Position numbers and translations under genes: made by a program. Shown here in pieces: positions 8,863-16,715 of a DNA stretch of 64,000 nt. Source of the stretch: Crocinitomicaceae bacterium (GTDB lineage Bacteria > Bacteroidota > Bacteroidia > Flavobacteriales_G > Salibacteraceae); NCBI GenBank assembly GCA_002713215.1, contig PAVO01000041.1:1-64000 (forward strand). Reading direction: 5' to 3'. A model generated the notes under the pieces. It saw only the letters and a program-made list of their open reading frames with translations, made no database searches and had not been told where the DNA came from. The first letter of the stretch is position 1; every line of letters begins with the position of its first letter.

Positions 8863-9141
8863 TTAATTGTAACAGCTTATTTTTTCACTTTCCTTTATCT
8901 TATAAGACATACCCTCCATTATATGGTCGTGTTGCGTGGAATCATCATTCTCTAATATTTCATCGACTTATTGTTTGGAAAGATCATAGTTTTCAGAAAT
9001 TACATCCAGTGCATCTTCTTGTTGTTTAGGGTCTTTAAGCATTTCCGCTGGAGATGGGTGATAACTCTTGTTTTTGTGAGCAAGAAGTAAACACTAGAGT
9101 TGCTATTAAAAGCCCAAACACGATTTGATTGCAGGGTTCAT
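8863..9141 (-). pseudogene. Broken small lipoprotein gene
   Basis: Reading from the ATG at 9141, the frame begins MNPAIK. One lost base then shifts it: the next frame reads IVFGLLIATLVFTSC, a clear lipoprotein signal with lipobox Cys. One gained base shortly after returns to the first frame, giving YHPSPAEMLKDPKQQEDALD and ISENYDLSKQ. An in-frame TAA follows, after which VDEILENDDSTQHDHIMEGM continues to a stop at 8863. Two compensating frameshifts plus a stop make this a clear relic of a lipoprotein of about 92 residues. It lies between two intact genes of the metal island. Confidence 0.7.
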
Positions 9142-9168
9142 TTTATTGCTTTTGTATTAAATATTTAT

Positions 9169-9600
9169 TTAAAGATGATATGTTTTATGCATTTTCCGAA
9201 GATCTTCCATCTTATAATGACTTTCAATATTATGACCATGTTGATCATCGTCTTCACCGTCACCATGCTCGTCATTTCCATGTTTATGTTCACTTATCGC
9301 TGAATGATGATGGTCATCTTCTAAATTATTGTGGCTGTAATTATCATGATGCATTTCGTATGAATCATCAAATTCATGATAAATACTATCACAATACGCT
9401 TTAAAGTTTTTAGAACAATTATTTGATATGTTGTTACACCAAACCAGTGAGTCATTATACAGTTTGGCAGTTTCATATCCTTCTTCCATACCTTCTAGAG
9501 CTACTTTATCAGCCTCACTTAATTCCCTATTTAGATTGCTTTCCTTTTGGCAGCTAATTAGAATTAGCACACCAAACATTATTGTTAACATGTATCTCAT
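9169..9600 (-). CDS. His/Asp-rich lipoprotein, probable metal binder
   Basis: A 143-residue lipoprotein: MRYMLTIMFGVLILISCQKE gives a signal peptide with lipobox Cys17. The middle contains a four-Cys stretch (WCNNISNNC...YC), and the C-terminal half is packed with His, Asp and Glu (HHDNYSHNNLEDDHHHS, HGNDEHGDGEDDDQHGH). It should sit in the envelope and sequester divalent or monovalent metal. No named family is recognised. It lies 9 bases after the small haem lipoprotein gene, in the same run as the porin and cytochrome genes. Confidence 0.7.
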   Translation of the reverse strand: MRYMLTIMFGVLILISCQKESNLNRELSEADKVALEGMEEGYETAKLYNDSLVWCNNISNNCSKNFKAYCDSIYHEFDDSYEMHHDNYSHNNLEDDHHHSAISEHKHGNDEHGDGEDDDQHGHNIESHYKMEDLRKMHKTYHL

Positions 9601-9609
9601 AACTTATTA

Positions 9610-9876
9610 TTAATTAGCGGATTGTAGAAACTCGATTACCTTTTTAGTTTCTTCAGGCGTTAAGTTTGCTCTAACTTGCATGTGCATTGCTACGACATCC
9701 CATTCTAGATCCGAAAAAGTTGCCGGATCGGCTGGGTTATGACAACGGATACAAGTCTCACCCCATATTTGAGCTCCTGATTTTGAAGAAATAACAGCAG
9801 CTGTTTTACAGCTATTCAATGACGTACCTGCAACAAGAGCTCCTATTACAACGAGTATTATTATATATCTTTTCAT
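9610..9876 (-). CDS. Small c-type cytochrome lipoprotein
   Basis: An 88-residue protein with a lipoprotein-type leader (ALVAGTSLNSC) and one haem-attachment motif CIRCH, followed by the distal Met-containing segment VVAMHMQVRANLTPEE and a C-terminal helix VIEFLQS. This is a minimal class-I-like cytochrome c. It is expressed with a porin and a second cytochrome, so an electron-transfer role in the periplasm of the metal island is likely but not proven. Confidence 0.8.
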   Translation of the reverse strand: MKRYIIILVVIGALVAGTSLNSCKTAAVISSKSGAQIWGETCIRCHNPADPATFSDLEWDVVAMHMQVRANLTPEETKKVIEFLQSAN

Positions 9877-9893
9877 GATTATTATTTTAATTA

Positions 9894-11081
9894 TTAAAAT
9901 CCCATTGCCACGTGGATATAAAACATATTTTGAGTTATTGGAGTAGGAGCATCGTGTTCGCCCAAACCATCAGTAGTTTGGTAACCTAGTTTTAATACTG
10001 TTCTCCAGTCAAACCAATAGTTTAATCCCAATGCTGTTTGAGTAGGATTTTGTTCCCAAAGCGCGCCTTCGGGAGTTTGCAACGAACTGTACCTCCCAAC
10101 CAATTCTAGTTTGCGAAGAAACTCATTGTCTATCATTGAAGGGCGAATCGACAGTTGTACATAATACGAGTTACTTATATTATTGAAATCGTAAAAAAGC
10201 CCGGTGGTATCATCAGGAACAATGTAATTGGCGTCACTTATTTGGGAGTAATTATATTGACCTTTCAAATCAATCATACTTTTTAAGAAATTCACATTTC
10301 TTACCAATGAAAAATCAATAGCATATAAATTAGCTCTTACATTTTCATAAACTGATCCGTCTGCTCCAACTTTTCCAGTTAAACCAGAAAAACCTAACTC
10401 TAACATTCCATTTGAAAAAGGAAATACCCCAATTCTTCCTCCAACCGATTTATCTATATTGTTGTCTTCAAAATATCCGAATTTCAACATGCCTGCTTCT
10501 TCCGGTTCGTTAGTTCCATCTTTTAACTGAGGGCCATTAATGACATAAGCTTGATAGTTTATCTTAACACTCCCTGAATAAAAAGCTCCTCTTAATTCAA
10601 CCCCAACATCTGTAGTCGGGGCAATTCCATCATGTCCAAACCCAAGAGGTCTAGTTGCTAACCTATTAATCCATGCAGGATGCAGTTTTTCCATAAAAGT
10701 ACCAAATGGGAGTAAGAATTTCCCAGCACGAATTGTCATGTATTTATTCAATACAAAAGACATATTTGCATATTCAATCCCCCATTGAAATTTACCATCT
10801 TCAAACTCACCTTCAAATTCAGCTTCAATAAACAATCTATCAGATTGTTTATACATAAGTATGGGAGCTATTTTTCCAAAGTTAAATTGGTTCTTGCTTT
10901 CATCTCCTTCTGCTACATTTTCAAATCCTGTATGGTAATAACCTCTTAGCATAAATTTTGACTTACCGGGTTTTAAGCTTTGATAATTTTGCAATGCTTG
11001 CCTATCAATGGTACTTAAAGTATCCTGTGCTTGCACGGTAAGCACACCTACAGTCAAAATTGATAATATTATTTTTTTCAT
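9894..11081 (-). CDS. Outer-membrane porin
   Basis: A 395-residue protein with signal peptide MKKIILSILTVGVLTVQAQ. Beyond it lies a long series of alternating, aromatic-girdled strands ending in NMFYIHVAMGF, an outer-membrane beta-barrel C-terminus with final Phe. Segments such as RAGKFLLPFGTF and ELRGAFYSGSVKINYQAYVING are typical of phosphate-selective-porin-like or OprO/P-like Bacteroidota barrels. Substrate unknown. It starts 4 bases after the upstream cytochrome gene ends, so the two are surely co-transcribed. Confidence 0.8.
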   Translation of the reverse strand: MKKIILSILTVGVLTVQAQDTLSTIDRQALQNYQSLKPGKSKFMLRGYYHTGFENVAEGDESKNQFNFGKIAPILMYKQSDRLFIEAEFEGEFEDGKFQWGIEYANMSFVLNKYMTIRAGKFLLPFGTFMEKLHPAWINRLATRPLGFGHDGIAPTTDVGVELRGAFYSGSVKINYQAYVINGPQLKDGTNEPEEAGMLKFGYFEDNNIDKSVGGRIGVFPFSNGMLELGFSGLTGKVGADGSVYENVRANLYAIDFSLVRNVNFLKSMIDLKGQYNYSQISDANYIVPDDTTGLFYDFNNISNSYYVQLSIRPSMIDNEFLRKLELVGRYSSLQTPEGALWEQNPTQTALGLNYWFDWRTVLKLGYQTTDGLGEHDAPTPITQNMFYIHVAMGF

Positions 11082-11085
11082 GTCG

Positions 11086-11481
11086 TTACTTTTTAAGAGT
11101 TCTCATATAGTTAACTAATTGCCATCGTTGTTCCTCTTCCAAAATATTTCTATAGGATGCCATAGGAGCACGACCTTCTGTAAGTTTCCAATAAATAGCT
11201 CCGTCAGTTTGTGACTGAAATTTTTCGGTGGTAAAATTTGACGGTCGTGGATTCAAACTCATTCCTCCCATACCATCACCTTTTCCCGTATTTCCATGAC
11301 AGACAGTACACATTTGTTTATACAATTTTTTCCCCTCCACTGTGGCAGTCGTATTTCCTATAAATGGATTAGTTATTTTATCAGCACTTGCTGGAGCTTT
11401 CCATTCCCCATTTTGCTGAGATACTCCCAAAGTCAATGACAGAATCAGACCGGATGTTATAATTAAAACAGTATTCTTCAT
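11086..11481 (-). CDS. Periplasmic cytochrome c (c6-like)
   Basis: A 131-residue secreted monohaem cytochrome. A signal peptide is followed by GKKLYKQMCTVCHGNTGKGD (CxxCH) and the C-terminal axial region ITEGR-like LTEGRAPMASYRN with the sixth-ligand Met, then a final helix QLVNYMRTLKK. It is of the cbb3/c6 mobile-carrier type. Its ATG overlaps the TGA of a SHOCT-domain relic (ATGA). It is followed at once by a porin and a second haem protein. Confidence 0.9.
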   Translation of the reverse strand: MKNTVLIITSGLILSLTLGVSQQNGEWKAPASADKITNPFIGNTTATVEGKKLYKQMCTVCHGNTGKGDGMGGMSLNPRPSNFTTEKFQSQTDGAIYWKLTEGRAPMASYRNILEEEQRWQLVNYMRTLKK

Positions 11482-11692
11482 TTTAACTTAATTGTTATTT
11501 GTTTTTTTAATTCTTCGAATTCCGCCTTTGAAATTTCTTCATTGGCTAACAGCCTTTTGAGAATATCCAAAGGCGAACCTCTCTTTTTTCGTTAACCTGA
11601 GATGTCTATAACTCAAAAGAGAAAAAATCGTTTGTAAGACCCACCAAAATCAGCATTCCCCATAAGTGATGCCCATCATAGTGCCCAATAGA
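11478..11692 (-). pseudogene. Broken SHOCT-domain small membrane protein
   Basis: The C-terminal part reads GSPLDILKRLLANEEISKAE and then FEELKKQI, an unmistakable SHOCT oligomerisation motif. A TAA closes its frame upstream with no start. In the neighbouring frame the expected N-terminal part is found: GHYDGHHLWGMLILVG, then a further shift, then LLSYRHLRLTKK. The last shift lies in a run of six A (minus strand, about 11583-11588), where five would join LTKKRGSPLDIL. Two frameshifts and no credible start mark it as a relic. Its stop overlaps the cytochrome start, so it was once coupled to it. Confidence 0.6.
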
Positions 11693-11728
11693 TTCTGTTT
11701 TTAAAAATTAAATATTATGTTCTTTTAC

Positions 11729-11740
11729 TATACAAGTATA
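11729..11740. promoter_or_regulatory. 12-base palindrome, candidate operator
   Basis: TATACAAGTATA is a perfect palindrome in the AT-rich gap between the HMA-AraC regulator gene and the SHOCT relic/cytochrome genes. On the minus strand TATACTTG is one change from the Bacteroidota -7 box TAnnTTTG. It could be a promoter/operator for the cytochrome-porin genes, possibly read by the adjacent regulator. No matching -33 TTG is evident, so this is weak. Confidence 0.25.
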
Positions 11741-11785
11741 TACCTATATGAATCGCAGTAATTATCATATTGCAGTTTTTACTTA

Positions 11786-12394
11786 TCATATCTTGTCAAT
11801 TGGAATCCGTCTACTTACACCAATGTTTTTGTATTCCTTCATCGTCATGCCAGTCTCTCGTTTGAACTGTCTTGATAAAGCAGAGGGGTTTTGATAACCC
11901 ATTACGTAGGCGATTTCACTGAAGCTCAATTCGCCATTTTCAATCAACTCTTTTATCCGCTCAACTTTTAGCAATATGCCGTAACGTTCAATTGTTTTTC
12001 CAAATGCTTTAGAGAAGATTTTACTTAGATGGTCATAGTTATTTCTTAACTGTTTACTTAAATAATCCGAAAGTTTTTCCTGTTGATCGGTATTCCACAG
12101 ATAATTAATTATCCATCGTTTTGTTTGTTCAGCAAGAATACTTTCTCCGTCCCATATAATTTCAAACTCATTTTCTTTTATAATTTGTTCAATCAGGGAT
12201 TTACTAATTTTATCTGGATTATATTGGATCACTACCTTCCCAAGTTGTATTTCAATAACCTTTGCACCAGTGGCTTTTAGTTCTGTATTGAGAACCTTTA
12301 AGCAACGACTGCAAATCATTCCCTTTATTTTAAATTCTTGAGTAACCGAATTCATTTCCCTTGAGCTGTTTATATGATTGTGATATGTAATCAT
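11786..12394 (-). CDS. HMA-AraC fusion transcriptional regulator
   Basis: A 202-residue protein joining an N-terminal heavy-metal-associated domain to a C-terminal AraC-type DNA-binding domain. The HMA motif is GMICSRC (C28 and C31), followed by VIEIQLGKVVIQYNPDKIS. The two HTH motifs lie around ERIKELIENGELSFSEIAYV and YQNPSALSRQFKRETGMTMK. Established logic for the parts suggests a cytoplasmic Cu/Ag-type sensor that controls the island. An internal ATG at 12355 (MNSVTQEFKIKGM) is an equally good start. It lies 9 bases after the K+ channel gene. Confidence 0.9.
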   Translation of the reverse strand: MITYHNHINSSREMNSVTQEFKIKGMICSRCLKVLNTELKATGAKVIEIQLGKVVIQYNPDKISKSLIEQIIKENEFEIIWDGESILAEQTKRWIINYLWNTDQQEKLSDYLSKQLRNNYDHLSKIFSKAFGKTIERYGILLKVERIKELIENGELSFSEIAYVMGYQNPSALSRQFKRETGMTMKEYKNIGVSRRIPIDKI

Positions 12395-12403
12395 TTTTCA
12401 TTG

Positions 12404-12946
12404 CTAGTTTTTTAAATGCATTTTAGAAATATTTGAAAAAGCAAATACGACGATAAAAAAACTCATGAATGTTTCTGCCATTACCAACAGCTTTGCATAA
12501 ATAGAAATAGGAACTATGTCTCCATATCCAATTGTGGAAAAAGTAATAAAGCTGAAATAAAAGAAATCAAATAGCTGTTGAAGATAGGAAGATTGTTCTA
12601 TTTGAATTCCTGAGATAGAAAACGGTTGAACACCTTGTAAGCAATGATAGTCTAATGCAAATGACGCTATGGTTACAAAGATTAACACGAAAAAAGATAA
12701 AAACACACTTTGTAAGGAAGAAAACTCACGAAGGTATTCTTTGATCTTGCTAAGGCTAATCCAAATAATAGTGACCATCTTACCCCCTGAGGCCAAAAGA
12801 ATCATCCAAACAAAATAGTCTTTCGAGTGGTCGGTCGTACTCAAAACCCAATTATAAAGAATTAGGCTTAAGATTAAAGCCAAAAGAGGATAACGATTTA
12901 TAATCAATATTTTTTTTGGTAAAACCATTTTATTTTTCAGGTTCAT
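12404..12946 (-). CDS. Two-pore-type potassium channel (ion-channel family 2)
   Basis: A 180-residue membrane protein with four hydrophobic segments and the K+ selectivity filter TIGYGD at 138-143 between the last two helices (pore helix DFFYFSFITFST). No cytoplasmic RCK or cNMP domain follows; it stops shortly after the last helix. Its ATG overlaps by one base the stop of the M43 protease gene. The presence of a K+ channel within a metal island may relate to charge compensation or osmotic stress; that is conjecture. Confidence 0.85.
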   Translation of the reverse strand: MNLKNKMVLPKKILIINRYPLLALILSLILYNWVLSTTDHSKDYFVWMILLASGGKMVTIIWISLSKIKEYLREFSSLQSVFLSFFVLIFVTIASFALDYHCLQGVQPFSISGIQIEQSSYLQQLFDFFYFSFITFSTIGYGDIVPISIYAKLLVMAETFMSFFIVVFAFSNISKMHLKN

Positions 12947-15018
12947 TAATCCATAATCATCAACCGCACGAATTTTTCTTCTCTTTCTGTTCGTATTTTT
13001 ACCAAGTACATTCCTTGTTCAATATTGTTGGTAGTTAGAAAAATTTGATGATTACCTGCTTGTTTAACTCCTTCATTAAATTCGAGAATCAGTTTTCCCT
13101 TTAGATCGTAAATATCAATCTTCAAATCGTGTGCTTGTTGAAAAGTATATTCCAGAGTAATATTTCCGTAGGAAGGGTTTGGGTATAGATTAATGTCATA
13201 AAGTGATAACGAAACATCAGAAGTGCTTGTCGTAGCCAATGAACCGTCTCCGACATAAATATCATCAATATACAGGTTATTTCCCCCATCAGTTAGATTG
13301 ACAATTTTTAATTCCATGTATGTTTCACTTCGATAATTGTTAAGTGGTATGAAGGCTTTCTTCCATTGAGTAGAATCTGGAATAAAGGGAGTTGATTGTG
13401 TGGGGCCGGTGGCAAGAGCGTTTTGTCTTCTATTAAATACCCGGTTATAGTTTACCCCACAATCGGTTGACAACAGAACTAATAACTCGTCCGAAAATGT
13501 TGAGTCAGATTTGGCATAGGCCCATTTGAAACTCATAAATATGTTCGAATCCGGATGTGCTGTCGACAGATTGAAATTTGGCAATACTAATTCATCAGTA
13601 GAACCGTAATTGGTATTAATAAGATTATTGATTTTAATGGAATAATTTCCTGATACTGATGCCAAAGAATCTATTTCCCAGGTAACCCCTCCATCGTTAT
13701 TAACAACAGTGAGAAATAATGGCGGGTATATTCCTGAATCAAAATCTTCTTTATATGATAAAGCATCGCCAACTCCAGGAAGTTTAACGGTTATGTACCC
13801 TTGAACTTCTGTACTGTCCATACTGTTGCTGTCAGAAACTACTAGTTTGACGGAGTAGATTCCCGGAGTGCTGTACGTGACGGTGGGGTTTTGATTATTG
13901 GAACTTGCAGGGGTTCCACCAGCAAATGTCCATTGCCACGCGTTGGGTTGGTTTAATGATTTGTCCATGAAGTAAACACTATTGCCAATGCATATATTTC
14001 TACTTAGTGTTACAAAGTCAGCCGTTACTGGGCAAATAGTCGGGGTTATGTAGTTGCTATCACAACCAGTTGAAACAAGGTTTGAATATTGCCAAATTTG
14101 TTTACGAATGGTATCTAATGTTGCCTTAATTCTTAATCGTTGTCCATTGGTAAACATATTTTTACATGTATCGGGTGTATAATTCATGTAATTTTCTTTC
14201 TGGTCATTTAGGTCGGGAAAATCATTTGAACAGGTATTTAAAGTATCACAATTATAGCTAGGTAAAGATTGAGGTGGAGTGTCGCATACATAATCTCCAT
14301 CCGTGCACAAGTCTATCCCACATCCGTTATTAAAAGTGTGGTATAGGCCTAACCAGTGTCCCAATTCGTGTGATGCCGTTCTACCAATACTTGAAGAAGC
14401 CGAACCTAAGTTTCCAAATAGGTTATGTCTAACCACAAACCCATCTTCTTCAGCTGGTCCATCAGGAAATGAAGAGTACCCTCCCACATTACCATTAATT
14501 GATTTAACTGTATATATGTTTAAATACTTTTCGTTGTCCCAAAAACTCAACTCTTTGAGCATGGCTCTTTGATAGCTTTGATGATTTGTAAGGCTTGACT
14601 TGACCCGAACAATACCATTGGTACACCTGCCCTTCGGGTCAATTTTTGCTAAACAAAACCTAATTCTTGTGTCAACACCATTTCCATCACCATTGGTTCC
14701 CGAAATTTTTCCATAATCTTCATTCAAAATTTGAATCTGACTTTGAATTTGGGCTTCCGAAATATTTTCGCTTCCTCCATTATGTATAACATGAACTACA
14801 ACGGGAATCGTTCTGATGATATCTGAAGATTCTGCATGGGACTTCCATTCAGCTTGTTTAATAGCCGCTTGAATTTTTAATTCGGACAATTCAACATGTT
14901 TCCGGTTGTTTGTTGTGTGATCAAAAATGCAAGGGTTATCGCTTTCATCAACCTGAGAATACCCTGTTATCACATAAAAACACACTAAAATTCTTAAGAT
15001 TAAATTTTTCATTTGCAA
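12946..15018 (-). CDS. T9SS-secreted M43 (pappalysin-type) metalloprotease
   Basis: A 690-residue secreted zinc protease. After a signal peptide (to about residue 21) the M43 domain begins near IPVVVHVIHNGG and carries HELGHWLGLYH (zinc ligands H217, H221, H227; E218 catalytic) and a Met-turn in ENYMNYTPDTC. A PKD domain follows (about 330-410, core WQWTFAGGTPASS), then a jelly-roll/MAM-like domain ending IDDIYVGDG. The C-terminus is a type A T9SS sorting domain (LYPNPSYGNITLEY ... EQGMYLVKIR). It should be exported through type IX secretion and attached to the surface or released. Confidence 0.92.
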   Translation of the reverse strand: MQMKNLILRILVCFYVITGYSQVDESDNPCIFDHTTNNRKHVELSELKIQAAIKQAEWKSHAESSDIIRTIPVVVHVIHNGGSENISEAQIQSQIQILNEDYGKISGTNGDGNGVDTRIRFCLAKIDPKGRCTNGIVRVKSSLTNHQSYQRAMLKELSFWDNEKYLNIYTVKSINGNVGGYSSFPDGPAEEDGFVVRHNLFGNLGSASSSIGRTASHELGHWLGLYHTFNNGCGIDLCTDGDYVCDTPPQSLPSYNCDTLNTCSNDFPDLNDQKENYMNYTPDTCKNMFTNGQRLRIKATLDTIRKQIWQYSNLVSTGCDSNYITPTICPVTADFVTLSRNICIGNSVYFMDKSLNQPNAWQWTFAGGTPASSNNQNPTVTYSTPGIYSVKLVVSDSNSMDSTEVQGYITVKLPGVGDALSYKEDFDSGIYPPLFLTVVNNDGGVTWEIDSLASVSGNYSIKINNLINTNYGSTDELVLPNFNLSTAHPDSNIFMSFKWAYAKSDSTFSDELLVLLSTDCGVNYNRVFNRRQNALATGPTQSTPFIPDSTQWKKAFIPLNNYRSETYMELKIVNLTDGGNNLYIDDIYVGDGSLATTSTSDVSLSLYDINLYPNPSYGNITLEYTFQQAHDLKIDIYDLKGKLILEFNEGVKQAGNHQIFLTTNNIEQGMYLVKIRTEREEKFVRLMIMD

Positions 15019-15064
15019 TAAATTTAAAATCGATATGTATTAAAACTAAAATTCATCAACTGGA

Positions 15065-15499
15065 TCAAAATAAATCGTTTAATTCCCCAATTTGTTTTTT
15101 TGATAAAACTGCTTCGGGATGCAGTAATAAATATGATGATAAAGGCATTTTTCTTTCTCTCACTTGTTCTGTAATAGCTCTAAGTTTGTTACGTTTTCTC
15201 CGTTCGGAGTAATTACCAAACTCGCTAAAATTCAATTCTTCCTGCCCTTCTTTAATATGATAATCCATGATCAATCTAAAGGGTTGAACTTGGCTGTACC
15301 AAGGGTAATTGGTAAAGTTGCTATGACAATCATAGCAAGATGTTTCAAGGATATTCATAACATTATCAGGGACTTTATAAACATATCTAATGTCAGTAGC
15401 AGGAATACCTTCTTGCTTGTTTACATCAGCCGGGATAAATTGTATCCCGACCAATGCAACCAAACCAACAATCAAAAACCGTTTGAGTATTTTATTCAT
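15065..15499 (-). CDS. Haem-binding domain protein (Haem_bd family)
   Basis: A 144-residue protein with an N-terminal membrane anchor or uncleaved signal (FLIVGLVALVGIQFI) and a single CYDCHSN haem motif, followed by YPWYSQVQPFRLIMDYHIKE and RKMPLSSYLLLHPEA. These are signatures of the Bacteroidota haem_bd family (PF14376-like), periplasmic cytochromes of unknown partner. It abuts the DUF3347 lipoprotein gene without a gap, so they are co-expressed. Confidence 0.88.
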   Translation of the reverse strand: MNKILKRFLIVGLVALVGIQFIPADVNKQEGIPATDIRYVYKVPDNVMNILETSCYDCHSNFTNYPWYSQVQPFRLIMDYHIKEGQEELNFSEFGNYSERRKRNKLRAITEQVRERKMPLSSYLLLHPEAVLSKKQIGELNDLF

Positions 15500-16141
15500 T
15501 TATTCGATCACTCGGTTTATCTTTCCACACTTTGGCATACTACTACCCATATATGGATTGCTTATTTCTTCTATTTGACTGATCCAAATTGCCCCTTCAT
15601 GGTTGTTTGCCATTGGACAAAAGTCTTCATAAAGTTTTTGTGAAGTACCAATGATGGCAATCAGGTCTTTTACATCAGTACTCAATGAAATCAAATGCTC
15701 CCTTTGGTGGCCAATATCGGTAGCACTTTCTGTAATGTGCTCTGAGTTTTCAATGGCACTCTCTAGTATTTCGTCTACTTCTTTTTGTTCTTCGGCCGAT
15801 AACCCAACTCCTTTAAACGCGATTAAAGCTTGAACTAGCTTTTCAGAACTTTTTGCTGCTGATGACGCATCGTCTTTTACCAGCGATTCATTCATAGAAA
15901 AATACTTAGACAAAACTGGTGCTAAATCCCCTTTTAACTCGCTCATGTTTGAAGAAACATTTCTTTCATTCATGTCACCATGTTGATGATTCTTATGATC
16001 GTGTTCTATCCCTTCATGTTGCTCGTGCTCCATGTTGTCATGACTATTATGACCTTCTGAATTTTCGCCGTTTCCACAACTTGTGAGAAATAAGCCTCCT
16101 ACAATTGCCAGGGCAAAAAGTTTTGTGTTTTCCAATTTCAT
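15500..16141 (-). CDS. DUF3347 lipoprotein with His-rich linker
   Basis: A 213-residue lipoprotein: signal ending LFLTSCGNG, then a linker loaded with His (HNSHDNMEHEQHEGIEHDHK), then a DUF3347 domain. The latter ends in the family's Cys/Met signature FCPMANNHEGAIW and NPYMGSSMPKCGKI, which likely coordinates a soft metal. The same module forms the C-terminus of the CusB-like adaptor nearby, where the segment is YCPMANNDQGAEW. A Cu/Ag-binding envelope role is inferred. Confidence 0.88.
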   Translation of the reverse strand: MKLENTKLFALAIVGGLFLTSCGNGENSEGHNSHDNMEHEQHEGIEHDHKNHQHGDMNERNVSSNMSELKGDLAPVLSKYFSMNESLVKDDASSAAKSSEKLVQALIAFKGVGLSAEEQKEVDEILESAIENSEHITESATDIGHQREHLISLSTDVKDLIAIIGTSQKLYEDFCPMANNHEGAIWISQIEEISNPYMGSSMPKCGKINRVIE

Positions 16142-16152
16142 TTTTTTGCGTT

Positions 16153-16284
16153 TTAGAGTTTAAAAAATTTAATGATTACTATTATGGAGAGGGTTGCGAA
16201 AACAGTAAACCAAAAGATTCTACCTGTCCAAATCTTTACCTTGGAAGGTGGTTTCTGATTCCCTGTTTGACAGCAACTCTTCAT
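16153..16284 (-). CDS. Small Cys-pair membrane peptide (43 residues)
   Basis: A short gene starting MKSCCQTGNQKPPSKVKIWT, then one hydrophobic helix (IFWFTVFATLSIIVIIKFF) and stop. The vicinal Cys pair at residues 4-5 faces the cytoplasm if the helix is N-in. It lies between the HMA protein (15 bases upstream) and the DUF3347 lipoprotein (11 bases downstream), co-directional with both. The clean frame, ATG, tight spacing and metal-site Cys pair support a real gene that automatic callers would miss because of size. A metal-handing role is a guess. Confidence 0.65.
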   Translation of the reverse strand: MKSCCQTGNQKPPSKVKIWTGRIFWFTVFATLSIIVIIKFFKL

Positions 16285-16298
16285 ATGTTATTTACTTT

Positions 16299-16715
16299 TT
16301 AATGTTTGTGTTCGTGTTTGTGATGTTCATTATTACTTTTCGGTCTTTCGTACTGGCAACACCCCGGTAACCCATTGTATGCTTTTTCAGTAGCTCTAAC
16401 TTCATCCGTATCATAGCCTACATCAGCTATTTTTTGCTTGATTTCTTTCAGGGAAAGAACTTCTGCATCAAAGGTTACCTCTATCATTTTGGTTTCCTTA
16501 TTCCAGTCAGCTTTTTCTACACCTCTTACATTTTTGAGAGATTCTTCAATGGTTTTTTCGCACATTCCACAGTTGCCGTATACCTTAAAGGTTTCTGTTT
16601 TATGCTTTCGATTTACTATTTCCACACTACTTGAAGAACCTGCAATTAATGAGCAGTTAACTCCTATAAGTGCAATTGCGCTTGCTAATCCAATTTTTAC
16701 GATCGTCTTTTTCAT
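16299..16715 (-). CDS. Periplasmic HMA-domain metal-binding protein
   Basis: A 138-residue secreted protein: signal peptide (to about 25), then a heavy-metal-associated ferredoxin-like domain with YGNCGMCEKTIEESLKNV (C49/C52 pair region) and VEVTFDAEVLSLKEIKQKIA-type strands. A C-terminal extension follows with a CC pair (LPGCCQYERP) and a His-rich end (NNEHHKHEHKH). Periplasmic MerP-like or CusF-like metal shuttling to the efflux system is plausible. An 8-bp-stem hairpin (16763-16781) lies upstream. Confidence 0.88.
   Translation of the reverse strand: MKKTIVKIGLASAIALIGVNCSLIAGSSSSVEIVNRKHKTETFKVYGNCGMCEKTIEESLKNVRGVEKADWNKETKMIEVTFDAEVLSLKEIKQKIADVGYDTDEVRATEKAYNGLPGCCQYERPKSNNEHHKHEHKH

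Noticed and set aside
9100-9404. Plus-strand open frames rich in His opposite the His-rich lipoprotein
   Set aside because: They are mirror images of the His/Asp/Met-coding stretch (CAT reads as ATG on the other strand) and lack a family, a signal peptide or neighbours on that strand.
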